From Chromatiaceae bacterium (GTDB taxonomy: Bacteria > Pseudomonadota > Gammaproteobacteria > Chromatiales > Chromatiaceae), in contig JAHEJD010000014.1 of NCBI GenBank assembly GCA_024639005.1, positions 12,931 through 49,720 of the forward strand: DNA of 36,790 bases. The letters are read 5' to 3'. The translations under genes and the position numbers were made by a program. Shown here piece by piece: positions 16,532 to 24,582 of this stretch; positions within the stretch are counted from its first letter, which is position 1; every line of letters begins with the position of its first letter. The notes beneath the pieces are model-generated. The model was not told the DNA's origin and ran no database searches. It saw nothing but the letters and a program-made list of their open reading frames with translations.

Positions 16532-16731
16532 ACTCGAGCGGGGCTGGGGGGTGTGCCCGGGGAAGGCCCTCAGAATGCCTGAAACCCCCCGGAAATAGGC
16601 CTCTTATTCATCCGATCGCCCGTCTGGCTCGGTGCGGCGCTTGACGCAGAGCCGAGTTCGGCCGACGGCCGGTCTGTTTCCTATGTTGAGGAATGGGGCA
16701 ACCCGCCTCGTTCTGCGACAGGAGCAGTCCG
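16532..16731. other. Intergenic region upstream of the integrase remnant
   Basis: No gene is supported. The segment contains G- and C-rich tracts, including a GGGGGGT at about 16546 and ACCCCCC about 35 bases later that could pair, without a following T-run. It separates the CBS gene from the recombinase remnant. Confidence 0.3.
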
Positions 16732-16935
16732 ATGACCCAGACAACTCACACCATCAGCCCCTGACGCTAATGCATGCTCGACGACACGCGGCTGCGCAAG
16801 CTCTCACCGAAGACGCTGTCTGGTTTTTTCCGCGCAGTGAAGCGGTTCGCCGGCTTTCCCGGCCGCTCGCCCGATAGCGCGATGGTCGAAGGTCTGCGCA
16901 GTTACCAGCTGCACCTGGTCGATCAGGCCTGGCCA
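16732..16935 (+). pseudogene. Decayed tyrosine-recombinase (IS91-associated type) N-terminus
   Basis: In one frame from ATG 16732, preceded by AGGAGCAG, the translation begins MTQTTHTISP, meets two stops (16762-16770), and resumes with MLDDTRLRKLSPKTLSGFFR, then AVKRFAGFPGRSPDS and YQLHLVDQ. This matches the N-terminal core-binding domain typical of tyrosine recombinases linked to IS91-like elements (pattern 'M..DM..R.....T...Y...V..F..FLGRSPD.A....L...Q.H'). The catalytic domain (Arg...His-x-x-Arg...Tyr) is absent; similarity ends near 16935. It is a truncated relic of a mobile element or integron-like integrase and is not expected to be active. Confidence 0.75.
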
Positions 16936-17061
16936 CGAGTATACCGAGGTTCAGGAAGGCATTTCGCGGGGAAGACCTTTAGATTATTACAATTAGTTTA
17001 CAATCAGGTGAACCATCTTTCAGCGTAGCGGCGAGGCTCACGTTATCGTGCGTCAAGAAAC

Positions 17062-18357
17062 GTGCAAGACCTGTTGATACTTTTCGTCCTCTTGGTCCTG
17101 TCCGGGCTGTTTTCCGGCTCGGAAACGGCGCTGGTTTCCATATCTCTCGCCAGGGCGGAGGCCTTGAAGAGAGAGGGACGGGCCGGTTCGACTGCCCTCC
17201 ATTATCTCAAGACCAACCCCGCGCGCATGCTGATCACCATCTTGGTCGGCAATAACGTGGTCAACATCGGTGCATCAGCCTTGGCGACGGTCATCGCCAC
17301 CAGGCATTTGGGGCACATCGGGCCCGGCATCGCCGTGGGCGTGCTTACAATTCTCATTTTGGTGTTCGGGGAGATCACCCCGAAGAGCCTGGCGACCCGA
17401 TATTCTGAGCGCATCTCGCTTGCGATCGCGCCGGTGATGTTTGGCTTCATGCGGGCCATCTACCCATTGGTCTGGGTCTTCGACAGATTCACGAACTGGG
17501 TGCAGCGTATGGCCGGCAAGGAGGGAGACCCGATGGTCACGGAGGCTGAACTCATCAGCATGCTGGAGCATGGCGAGGACGAAGGAACTATCGAGGCAGA
17601 TGAGCGTGAGATGATCGAGCGGATCTTCTTTCTCAACGATCTGCGCGCCGCCGACGTCATGACCCCGATGCGCCGGGTGTTCATGCTGGATGGGCGCCGC
17701 ACTTTGGCCGAGATCCTCTCCGCGGTGCTGGAGGAGCCCTATTCCCGCATGCCGCTCTACGGCGAGGATTCCAACGAGATACTGAAGGTACTCTTCCTCC
17801 GGGACCTCTTGGAGGCAGTGGTAGCCGGCCGCATGGACGCCCGCGCGATGGACATCGGGCGCAGCCCCCTTTTCGTTCCATCCAACATGAAGATCGACCA
17901 GCTGCTACCGTTGCTGCGCAAGCACAAGCAACAAATGGCAATCGTGGTCGACGAGACCGGTTACCTGGAAGGCGTGGTGACCCTGGAGGACTTGGTCGAA
18001 GAAGTCGTGGGCGAGATCTATGATGAGATAGACGCGCTGCCTGAACATTACATGGCCCTCTCCGAGGGTGGGATCCTCGTCGGTGGTGATGTGGAACTCC
18101 GCGTCGTCGAGGGGTTCTTCAAAAGGGACTTGCCTGGCAAACCGACCGACACGGTCAGCCGCTGGATTCTGACCCACACGGCACGCATTCCGGAAAAGGG
18201 TGAGCGCCTATCGTTAGACGGAATAGAAATACGGGTCCACGATGCCTCTCAGCGACGCATTCGCCAGGTGGTGCTGACGCGCGGCAGCGGGGATCCTCTC
18301 GCGGAAGCGGGAGACCGTGCAGCCGATGACAAACACACGGAACTCAGCGATGGCTGA
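17062..18357 (+). CDS. CNNM/CorC-family (DUF21-CBS) membrane protein
   Basis: This 431-residue protein starts at GTG 17062. The DUF21 membrane domain covers about residues 1-150 and includes the family motifs LSGLFSGSETAL near the start and GEITPKSLA. Two CBS motifs follow (about 195-320, from DVMTPM to VVDETGYLEGVVTLEDLVEEVVGEI). A CorC/HlyC transporter-associated domain ends the protein (about 340-415, with VEGFF and DTVSRWILT). The family is linked to Mg2+/Co2+ or Na+-coupled Mg2+ export, with ATP binding to the CBS pair. Its older 'hemolysin' name is not functional. It is next to a USP gene and the Na+/Pi transporter locus, within an ion-homeostasis neighbourhood. Confidence 0.93.
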   Translation: MQDLLILFVLLVLSGLFSGSETALVSISLARAEALKREGRAGSTALHYLKTNPARMLITILVGNNVVNIGASALATVIATRHLGHIGPGIAVGVLTILILVFGEITPKSLATRYSERISLAIAPVMFGFMRAIYPLVWVFDRFTNWVQRMAGKEGDPMVTEAELISMLEHGEDEGTIEADEREMIERIFFLNDLRAADVMTPMRRVFMLDGRRTLAEILSAVLEEPYSRMPLYGEDSNEILKVLFLRDLLEAVVAGRMDARAMDIGRSPLFVPSNMKIDQLLPLLRKHKQQMAIVVDETGYLEGVVTLEDLVEEVVGEIYDEIDALPEHYMALSEGGILVGGDVELRVVEGFFKRDLPGKPTDTVSRWILTHTARIPEKGERLSLDGIEIRVHDASQRRIRQVVLTRGSGDPLAEAGDRAADDKHTELSDG

Positions 18358-18621
18358 CCGCTCTTGCGCTACTCCAGGCCGCTCACAAATGCTGTCCCGC
18401 AATCGATCCGGGTCTTGCCGGGGTAGGTCGAGCAGGCGATCGAGGAAGTACCGCAAGTGCGGCGGTCTCGAACGAGGCTTCCTGAGGGTCCGATGCGGGT
18501 GCAGACGTCAGCGTCAATTGGTCACGATGACCGCTACGTGTAATCGGACGTTCATCATCTTGTAACAAAAGGCCTCCAAACTCTCCCTCAGGTCAATCCC
18601 GACCATCTGAGGTGCGCTTTC

Positions 18622-19185
18622 ATGAGTAGCCCGCTAGACGCTGAGAGTTCCGTGCAGCCTATCCTGGTCGCTATGGATTTTGGGGAGGCCGCACGCGCCG
18701 CATTGATCTCTGCGGCTCGACTGGCGATCTCCACGGGTGCACCGCTGAAGATCTTGCATGTCGTCCACGATCCGGGCGACCAGCCCCACTGCTACGAGCG
18801 CAAAGGCGACGCCGAGGCCATTATGCCTATCGCCGACCTGGCGGCGCGCAGGTTGCAAGAGTTCGTGTTGGAAACCTACCTTGGCAACCCGGATCTGCAC
18901 ATCCTGCAGACGCCGGACACCTTGCTGGTCTGCGGCCTGCCGGCGACGCGCATCCCGGAGGTGGCATCCCTGGTCGATGCTCGCCGGGTAGTGATGGGGC
19001 ATACCAAGACCAATGGGATTTGGGACAAGCTCTTTGCGTCGCTGTCTGAGCGGGTTGTCCACAGCTGCGGCGTGCCGGTCAGCGTGGTGTACGCGGAAGG
19101 CGAAGCCGCCGCCGGTGCTGAAGCCCGGTACCGGGATTCGAGAGTCGGTGCGGCGGCCGGCAGGGATGCGGCGCTGGACCACTGA
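18622..19185 (+). CDS. Universal stress protein, divergent nucleotide site
   Basis: The 187-residue protein has one USP domain: opening strand PILVAMDFGEAARAAL, then LKILHVVHDPGDQP. The C-terminal signature is altered: VVMGHTKTNGIWDKLFASLSERVVHSCGVPVSVV has G-x-x-K-x-x-G instead of G-x2-G, so ATP binding is less certain. A short Ala/Gly/Arg-rich tail extends beyond the fold. GAGGTG lies eight bases before ATG 18622. It resembles the USP at 21150-21761 (shared HVVHDPGD/E motif), and the two sit on either side of the Na+/Pi cotransporter gene, suggesting a related role there. Confidence 0.9.
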   Translation: MSSPLDAESSVQPILVAMDFGEAARAALISAARLAISTGAPLKILHVVHDPGDQPHCYERKGDAEAIMPIADLAARRLQEFVLETYLGNPDLHILQTPDTLLVCGLPATRIPEVASLVDARRVVMGHTKTNGIWDKLFASLSERVVHSCGVPVSVVYAEGEAAAGAEARYRDSRVGAAAGRDAALDH

Positions 19186-19309
19186 AAGCGGGGAACCCCG
19201 AGGCCGCCCGTTTTTGCCCTTAACGTTAGCCCTCCCGTACGTTCCGGGTTCAGCGTCGATCTCAAGGCGTCGGCGTCAAAGGCCTTGATGCCCTCCGCCC
19301 CCATCGTGA

Positions 19310-21115
19310 TTACCCGGCGGCCTCCGCCTCCGGGACCTCCTTCGGTTCCACGGTCTTTGCCATGCGTTTTGCAAAATAGTAGACGCGCTGAAGCTTTTCC
19401 GCGATATCCATCTCGATCGTGTAGGCCGCGATCCGGTTGGGTTCGTCCGCGACCAGGCGCTGCGCCTGGTGGACCGCGGTCGAATTGGCGATGCGTCCAA
19501 TCTCGTCCTTCATGTGCGTCACCGATGCCGCCGCCGCCGCATCGTTCCCTGCCACCGCGCGGACGGCGGTTTCCACTGCGCCGACGACCACGCCATGGAA
19601 GCCCTTCAGCACCTCCTGGGTGGGCTGACTTATCGCGACGTCCTGATCGATGCGACTGAGCCCCAGATCGACCAGATTGGTCTCCACGATGTCGCCGATG
19701 TTCTCCAGGTTGTTGACCGCCTCCATCAGGCGCATGAACTCGAGGTTCTGCTCCTCTGTCAGCTCCAATCGGCTGATCTTGCCCAGGTAGCTGAGGATCT
19801 GCGCCTGCAAGACATCCACGCGCTCGTCCATCGTGCGGATGGCCGACAATGAGATGCGATCGCCGCCGATAATGGCGGGCATGATCTTTACCAGCATCTC
19901 GTTGACCTGCTGGCCCATGTGCTCAACCTCCATGCGCACCCGGTCCAGGGCAAGCGAGGGGGTCGCCAGCAGTTCGTCATCGAGGTACTTGGCGCGAATG
20001 ATCATGCCTTCCTCTTCCAGTGGCCTGTCGGGTACCAGCCACTCCACGAAGCGCGCGATCTGTGGCGTGAACCAGATGAAGATCAGCGTGTTCGAGATGT
20101 TGAATATCGTGTGGGCGTTGGCGATCTGGCGCGGTGTCTCGGCCCCCAGTCGCGCGACGCCGGCCAGTTCCGGGTGGGATGGTGAAAACGAGGTGACGAA
20201 TGCCGCCAACTGATGGATTAGACCGATCCATATAAGCACGCCGGCGACGTTGAAGAGGACATGTACGACGGCCGCGCGAAAGGCCTCGCGCGTCTTGCCG
20301 ATTGTCGCCAACAACGCCGTGACGCAGGTGCCGATATTGGCGCCGAAGGCCAGGGCGATGCCGGCCGGCAGGGTGATAAAGCCCTGGCTTGCCATGACGA
20401 TGACGATCCCGGTGGTAGCAGATGACGATTGGATCAGTGCGGTGAACGCCGCGGCGGTCAGGATGCCAATCAGAGGATTCTCCATCGTGACCATCAAGTC
20501 GAGGAACGGCTGATAGGTGCGCAGCGGCTTCATTGCATCGCTCATGATGCTCATGCCGAAGAAAATCAGGCCCAATCCCATCAGCATATTGCCGTATTGG
20601 CGGATCTTGTCGTTCTTCGAAGTAAACGACATGCCGAAACCGACCGCCACCATCAGCAGCGCTGCCTTGGTCACTTTGAAGGCGACGATCTGTGCGGTGA
20701 CGGTGGTGCCGATATTGGCGCCCATGATCACGCCGATCGACTGCGACATCGACATCAGTCCGGCGGTGATAAAGCCCACGACGAGTACCGTGGTCACGGA
20801 TGAGGATTGGACAACGGCGGTGACGAATGCGCCGGTAATCGCGCCCATGTAGCGGTTGGTGGTCAGTTTTGCGAGAATTGCCTTCATGCGCTCGCCGGCG
20901 ACCGCCTTCAGCGCGTCTGACATCTGGTCCATGCCAAACAGGAACAATGCGAGACCGCCCAACAGCTGCATCAGCATGGTTCCTGTTTCGATCGTCTGGC
21001 CGCCGCCATCGGCCGCGAATGCGGGCATCGACCAATAGAACATGGCCCCGGCGGCTGCACCGACCGATAGCAGCGTGAAATTTGCAGGTATATCGCGGGC
21101 TGATAGTCTCGGCAC
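19310..21115 (-). CDS. Na+/Pi cotransporter family protein (NptA-like) with PhoU-like tail
   Basis: From GTG 21115 the protein has about 601 residues. The start was chosen because AGAGAGGACG precedes it; the longer frame would overlap the upstream gene. Two inverted Na/Pi-cotransporter repeats carry the signatures QSSSVTT and QSSSATT, each followed by GANIGT(T/C)VTA, typical of SLC34/NptA proteins. The C-terminal 200 residues are helical and PhoU-like (AVNNLENIGDIVETNL, IGRIANS). It should import phosphate with Na+ across the inner membrane, with the PhoU-like part monitoring flux. A signal-like segment lies at the N-terminus. It follows a USP gene (34 bases apart), so the two are probably one operon. 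Confidence 0.94.
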   Translation of the reverse strand: MPRLSARDIPANFTLLSVGAAAGAMFYWSMPAFAADGGGQTIETGTMLMQLLGGLALFLFGMDQMSDALKAVAGERMKAILAKLTTNRYMGAITGAFVTAVVQSSSVTTVLVVGFITAGLMSMSQSIGVIMGANIGTTVTAQIVAFKVTKAALLMVAVGFGMSFTSKNDKIRQYGNMLMGLGLIFFGMSIMSDAMKPLRTYQPFLDLMVTMENPLIGILTAAAFTALIQSSSATTGIVIVMASQGFITLPAGIALAFGANIGTCVTALLATIGKTREAFRAAVVHVLFNVAGVLIWIGLIHQLAAFVTSFSPSHPELAGVARLGAETPRQIANAHTIFNISNTLIFIWFTPQIARFVEWLVPDRPLEEEGMIIRAKYLDDELLATPSLALDRVRMEVEHMGQQVNEMLVKIMPAIIGGDRISLSAIRTMDERVDVLQAQILSYLGKISRLELTEEQNLEFMRLMEAVNNLENIGDIVETNLVDLGLSRIDQDVAISQPTQEVLKGFHGVVVGAVETAVRAVAGNDAAAAASVTHMKDEIGRIANSTAVHQAQRLVADEPNRIAAYTIEMDIAEKLQRVYYFAKRMAKTVEPKEVPEAEAAG

Positions 21116-21149
21116 GGTCTCGTCCTCTCTGCTCTCTTGCGTTTGGCTT

Positions 21150-21761
21150 CTACTGCTTGACGATAGTGACTGGCACCGGGCAAAGATGTACGACCTGCTC
21201 GGCCTTCGATCCAAGAAACAGGTGTTTGAGCCCGGTGCGGCCCTGACTGCCCATGACGACCATGCTCGGCTTGACCTTTTCCACTACCTCCAGGATTCGC
21301 GTCACCGGCAGTCCGATCACCATCAGGTTCTCGGCTTTACGGAGGGCCTTTCGGTGTGGGTGTGCTTTTATCAGGGTCGTAAGAAAGTCATCGAATACCT
21401 CTGCGGCGATATCCTCCAGACGGTCGATGCGTTTCTTTTTTACCAGCGAGGCGTAGTAGCCGGGCATCTCGCCGGGGTCATGCACCACGTGCAGCACGAT
21501 CAGGTTGGCGGACATGGACTCGGCGAGCTCTGAGGCGAATAGCAGCGCGGCCTTCGAGTGGGCGGAGAAGTCCACCGGTACCAGAATCACGCGGCCATGC
21601 CCTTTCTTGCGGGCGGCCTTGGCCACCTTGGCGAGCTCTGACTTGTTGTCAGCCACACGGACCGTTTGAGTCTGCGCCGGCTTCACCGACGGGTCGGCGG
21701 TCGCGCCGGTATCTGCGTTGACCTCAGCTGACGTTTCGGAAAGATCCTTAGGATCGGACAT
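21150..21761 (-). CDS. Universal stress protein upstream of Na+/Pi transporter
   Basis: The 203-residue protein has an Asp/Ala/Thr-rich N-terminal extension of about 50 residues, then a USP domain (VILVPVDFSAHSKAAL, IVLHVVHDPGEMPGYY). The complete ATP signature is present: VVMGSQGRTGLKHLFLGSKAE fits G-x2-G-x9-G-(S/T), followed by PVTIV. The start ATG 21761 has GGAG in the overlapping end of a short upstream frame. It is co-oriented with, and 34 bases from, the Na+/Pi cotransporter gene, so it may adjust that transporter to the ATP level (inference). Confidence 0.93.
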   Translation of the reverse strand: MSDPKDLSETSAEVNADTGATADPSVKPAQTQTVRVADNKSELAKVAKAARKKGHGRVILVPVDFSAHSKAALLFASELAESMSANLIVLHVVHDPGEMPGYYASLVKKKRIDRLEDIAAEVFDDFLTTLIKAHPHRKALRKAENLMVIGLPVTRILEVVEKVKPSMVVMGSQGRTGLKHLFLGSKAEQVVHLCPVPVTIVKQ

Positions 21762-21767
21762 CGATGC

Positions 21768-21908
21768 TTACTCCGTTGGGCTTGCGGGGCGCGGGCCTGT
21801 CTGCTGTCCGCCCCTGATCATGTCGCTGCCGACGACCTTTCCGCACATGAGGGGTGTCAGTAAGGAAATCTGATACTGAGCGACTTTGGCTTTTTGCGAG
21901 CGTTTCAT
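21768..21908 (-). CDS. Possible 46-residue leader peptide before USP gene
   Basis: The frame begins MKRSQKAKVAQYQISLLTPL after a purine-rich stretch (GGCGGAAAGG). It ends in TAA six bases before the USP start, with the USP's GGAG lying in its last codons. The placement would couple the two translationally. A basic N-terminus and one short hydrophobic patch are all that can be described. It may be a leader peptide, or only part of the 5' untranslated region. Confidence 0.3.
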   Translation of the reverse strand: MKRSQKAKVAQYQISLLTPLMCGKVVGSDMIRGGQQTGPRPASPTE

Positions 21909-21982
21909 CCTTTCCGCCTCGCGCTTTTTGATTGTATACACAAAGTGGAGCATATGACCTCAGGTGGCGAGTTGTAAAGAAA

Positions 21983-22000
21983 CTGTCATATTTAATTCAC
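21983..22000. promoter_or_regulatory. Candidate Pho box upstream of USP-Na/Pi operon
   Basis: CTGTCAT, ATTT and AATTCAC have the 7-4-7 layout of PhoB boxes (consensus CTGTCAT-N4-CTGTCAC/T). The first heptamer matches fully and the second at four of seven. It lies about 75 bases upstream of the leader frame, and about 220 upstream of the USP start, that precede the Na+/Pi transporter. On the minus strand a TTTACA follows next to it and could be a -35 element, with TATGCT 18 bases further. The box is read on the plus strand, opposite to those genes, which lowers confidence. Confidence 0.35.
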
Positions 22001-22131
22001 GCGCAGCCTGCCCTTGAGGGAGGCGCCGGGTGATGGTTATGCGGGAACGGACGAGTTTCGGTTCGCGGTCGTCGCGAGGCACCGGACCCAATGGCACTGG
22101 CTTGAGACCAGGCGACGTTATCCCGGCAAGG
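22001..22131. other. Intergenic region, nothing recognised
   Basis: This 131-bp segment lies between the candidate Pho box and the 3' end of the CBS gene. I see no gene, clear terminator or repeat in it. Confidence 0.35.
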
Positions 22132-22590
22132 CTAAGACGAAGCCGCGTAGATCTCGGCCATCTTCTGTGCGATACCCTGAATCGTGATGATGCCCTGATA
22201 CCTGCCGTCATCCACGACGAAAAGGTAGCTGGTGTCGTTCTGCTCCATGATCGCCAGGGCCTTGATCGCCGGCTGATCAGAGCCTATCGTGACATGCAGC
22301 CGCTGGACGTAGGGATCCACCAGGCTGTTCAATAGCTGTTCGATTTTTTCTTGTGCGTTTCCTATGCAAGAGAGGAAACTTCCCAAGAGCGGCGCCGCGG
22401 CCACCAGGTGTTCCGGCAGACAGCCCATCTCCATGACGCGCTTCAGTGTGATGCGGCCCGTCAGTTTTCCCGTTTCGTCGACGCATGGCAACGCCTGGAC
22501 GTGCGCTCGACCGCATTCGGCGAATACGTCGCGAACCGGCATCCTCGGCGTGACGACCTTGGTGGGGATGAGGGTGTCTCTGACCAACAT
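22132..22590 (-). CDS. CBS-pair protein after the ArsB/NhaD-type transporter
   Basis: The 152-residue protein is essentially one CBS pair. The first motif begins MLVRDTLIPTKVVTPRMPVRDVF and includes PCVDETGKLTGRITLKRVME. The second (about residues 90-145) ends with LFVVDDGRYQGIITIQGIAQKM. Between them is a 30-residue helical insert. CBS pairs bind adenosine ligands and often gate transporters. It lies 76 bases downstream of the transporter gene, with a hairpin between. A different CBS protein lies just upstream of that same transporter, so both are likely its regulators. Confidence 0.88.
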   Translation of the reverse strand: MLVRDTLIPTKVVTPRMPVRDVFAECGRAHVQALPCVDETGKLTGRITLKRVMEMGCLPEHLVAAAPLLGSFLSCIGNAQEKIEQLLNSLVDPYVQRLHVTIGSDQPAIKALAIMEQNDTSYLFVVDDGRYQGIITIQGIAQKMAEIYAASS

Positions 22591-22639
22591 TGCTTCGTTC
22601 TAAGCCAAAGAGTGATCGCGCCGCGCGGTCTCGCAACGG

Positions 22640-22670
22640 CTAGCCCTGCATGTTGCAACATGCAGGCTAG
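22640..22670 (-). other. Strong intercistronic hairpin between transporter and CBS gene
   Basis: The 31-base segment is almost a perfect palindrome: TGCATGTTGCAACATGCA (18 bases, fully self-complementary) flanked by CTAG-containing arms with one bulged C. It overlaps the transporter stop codon. No T-run follows on the minus strand, so it is not a typical terminator. A role in mRNA processing, differential expression of the two genes, or protein binding is possible. Confidence 0.6.
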
Positions 22671-24016
22671 AGATACCGCAGGTAGACATAGACAGTAGCA
22701 ATAACGATGCTCAATAGCATCAACGGGAAGGCCAGCAGCATAAACTGCAGAAACTTGATTCTGTGCCCGGCGCGTTCGGCGAACCCGGCGACGATCAGAT
22801 TGGCGCTGGCGCCGACCAGCGAGCCGTTGCCGCCCAGACAGGCCCCCAATGCCAGGGACCACCACAGGGGTTCCAGATTCTCACTGCCACCAAAGGTCGG
22901 CGCCATCGACTCGATCAACGGGATCATCGTCGCGACAAAAGGGATGTTGTCCACGATCGCGGAGGCGACGGCCGAGACCCATAGAATCAGCAGTGCGGTG
23001 ACGGTCATGTCGCCTTCGGTCACACTGATCACCTTGTTGGCCAGAATCTCCAACAGCCCGGCATGTTCGATGCCCGCCACCACGATGAACAGACCGACGA
23101 AGAAGAAGATGGTTACCCACTCCACTTCACCGAACGAGTGCTGTACGTCTTCCGTCTGCTCTTCGGCATCCCGTCCGAGATTGGTCAAAAACAGGAGCAT
23201 GCCGGCGCCGAACATGGCGATCGTCGCAGGTTCCAGATGCAGTGGATGGGCAAAAATGAACCCAATGACCACAAGCGCGAGTACCGAGAGCGACTGTTTC
23301 ATCAGCCGCGGGTCGGTGATCGCATCTCGTTCCCGGAACTGCAGGATGCGGGCTCGCGCTTCGTCCGTCGCCGTCAAGTGCCTTCCCCAGATGAAGTAAA
23401 TTACCGTCATGGTCACGAGCAGGATCGGCGGGACGATTGGCGCGAGATTTGCCAGAAAGTCGTTGAACGTCAAGCCGACCGCCGAACCGATCATGATATT
23501 GGGCGGATCACCAATCAGGGTTGCGGCGCCACCGATGTTCGACGCGAAGATCTCTGCAAAAAGGTAAGGGTAGGGACTTACCTCGAGCTCTTCCGTTATC
23601 AAGAGGGTGATCGGTGCAATCAGCAGCACTGTCGTCACGTTGTCGAGAATCGCAGAGAAGACTGCGGTTACCACGGACAGCATGAGCAGGATGCCCCACG
23701 GACGCGCCTCAACCTTTTTGGCCGCCCAGATGGCGACAAACTGGAAGACACCGCAGCGTCGGGTAATGGCGACCAGCACCATCATCCCTGTCAGCAGTCC
23801 CAGGGTATTGAAATCGACGCCCGCCAGCGCCTGCTCCTGATTGAGCACCCCGACGGTGATCATCAGGCTGGCGCCGAGCCCTGCAACGATGGCGCGATTG
23901 ATCCGCTCCGTAACGATGACGATGTAGGTGACGATGAAAAGTATCGTCGACACCCAGAGCGGGTCCAGCCCGAAAAGCACATGCGAGACCATCTCCTGAT
24001 TCGGTTCCACGCTCAT
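22667..24016 (-). CDS. ArsB/NhaD-type ion transporter (IT superfamily)
   Basis: The 449-residue inner-membrane protein has about eleven hydrophobic segments. The family motifs ILDNVTTVLLIAPIT (first half) and AIVDNIPFVATMIPL (second half) are repeated, and GASANLIVAGFAE ends the second repeat. GDPPNIMIGSA is also typical of ArsB, NhaD and the P protein. It should move an anion or Na+ against H+; arsenite cannot be inferred because no ars genes are nearby. The start overlaps the upstream CBS gene stop (ATGA), so the two are translationally coupled. The CBS genes on either side suggest regulation by nucleotides. Confidence 0.93.
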   Translation of the reverse strand: MSVEPNQEMVSHVLFGLDPLWVSTILFIVTYIVIVTERINRAIVAGLGASLMITVGVLNQEQALAGVDFNTLGLLTGMMVLVAITRRCGVFQFVAIWAAKKVEARPWGILLMLSVVTAVFSAILDNVTTVLLIAPITLLITEELEVSPYPYLFAEIFASNIGGAATLIGDPPNIMIGSAVGLTFNDFLANLAPIVPPILLVTMTVIYFIWGRHLTATDEARARILQFRERDAITDPRLMKQSLSVLALVVIGFIFAHPLHLEPATIAMFGAGMLLFLTNLGRDAEEQTEDVQHSFGEVEWVTIFFFVGLFIVVAGIEHAGLLEILANKVISVTEGDMTVTALLILWVSAVASAIVDNIPFVATMIPLIESMAPTFGGSENLEPLWWSLALGACLGGNGSLVGASANLIVAGFAERAGHRIKFLQFMLLAFPLMLLSIVIATVYVYLRYL

Positions 24017-24582
24017 GAGGGGTCTTTCGGGTCTTTCGAGTCTTTCGGGTCGCTCTCCGCACCCTGAGATCTTCCACAGGGATCGGGATGCGCGCCGTCC
24101 TCGCCGACCATCGACTTGTCAATCAGCAGTCGCTCGAGTACATCCCAGGAAGAGATCATGCCGACGAGCTTTCTGCGCTTACCCTTGACCACGATCACGG
24201 GCAGGCTCGTATCGTCGCTCTGGTCGAGTAATTCGAATACCTCGGGAAAGCTGGTGGACGGTTTACAGAATTTCAGGTTTTTCTTTTTTTCCAGATACTC
24301 CGACACCGGTTTTTGGCCGACCTCCCTCAGTCGCTTGTAGAGTGTCCCCACTTCATCCGGCATGAAGCTGAGGTCTTTAAGGCCAAACTTTATCTTACCG
24401 GCATTCGGCAATAACAATCGGATCAGCGGGCGTATCCCGAATAGGCCAATAAACTCGTCATGCTCGTCGACCACCGGTAGATTGCGGATCTGCTTCTCGT
24501 GCATGATCTGCAGGGCATCGCATACCTTGTCGGTTGGTTTCAGCTTAACCAGCCGGAAACTCATGATATTCTCGACGGTCAT
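24013..24582 (-). CDS. CBS-pair protein coupled to ArsB/NhaD-type transporter
   Basis: The start at ATG 24582 was chosen because AGGAAAGAG precedes it; a much longer upstream frame overlaps another gene and looks non-coding. The 189-residue protein has a CBS pair: first motif MTVENIMSFRLVKLKPTDKV then LPVVDEHDEFIGLFGIRPLI; second about residues 95-165, ending VIVVKGKRRKLVGMISSWDVLERLL. A hydrophilic tail with repeated DPKD/SKD/PKD units ends the protein, encoded by a 9-bp tandem repeat. The stop overlaps the transporter start, which strongly suggests a regulator-transporter pair. Confidence 0.88.
   Translation of the reverse strand: MTVENIMSFRLVKLKPTDKVCDALQIMHEKQIRNLPVVDEHDEFIGLFGIRPLIRLLLPNAGKIKFGLKDLSFMPDEVGTLYKRLREVGQKPVSEYLEKKKNLKFCKPSTSFPEVFELLDQSDDTSLPVIVVKGKRRKLVGMISSWDVLERLLIDKSMVGEDGAHPDPCGRSQGAESDPKDSKDPKDPS

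Noticed and set aside
19189-19200. CGGGGAACCCCG hairpin after the USP gene as a terminator
   Set aside because: The stem is only four to five pairs and the T-run is more than ten bases further on, so I did not list it as a terminator.
19977-21035. 352-codon minus-strand frame within the Na+/Pi gene
   Set aside because: Same strand but another phase. Extremely Arg/His-rich, while the real frame carries QSSS and GANIGT signatures.
23063-24067. 334-codon plus-strand frame
   Set aside because: Antisense to the ArsB/NhaD-type transporter, with Asp/His/Arg-rich composition and no motif.
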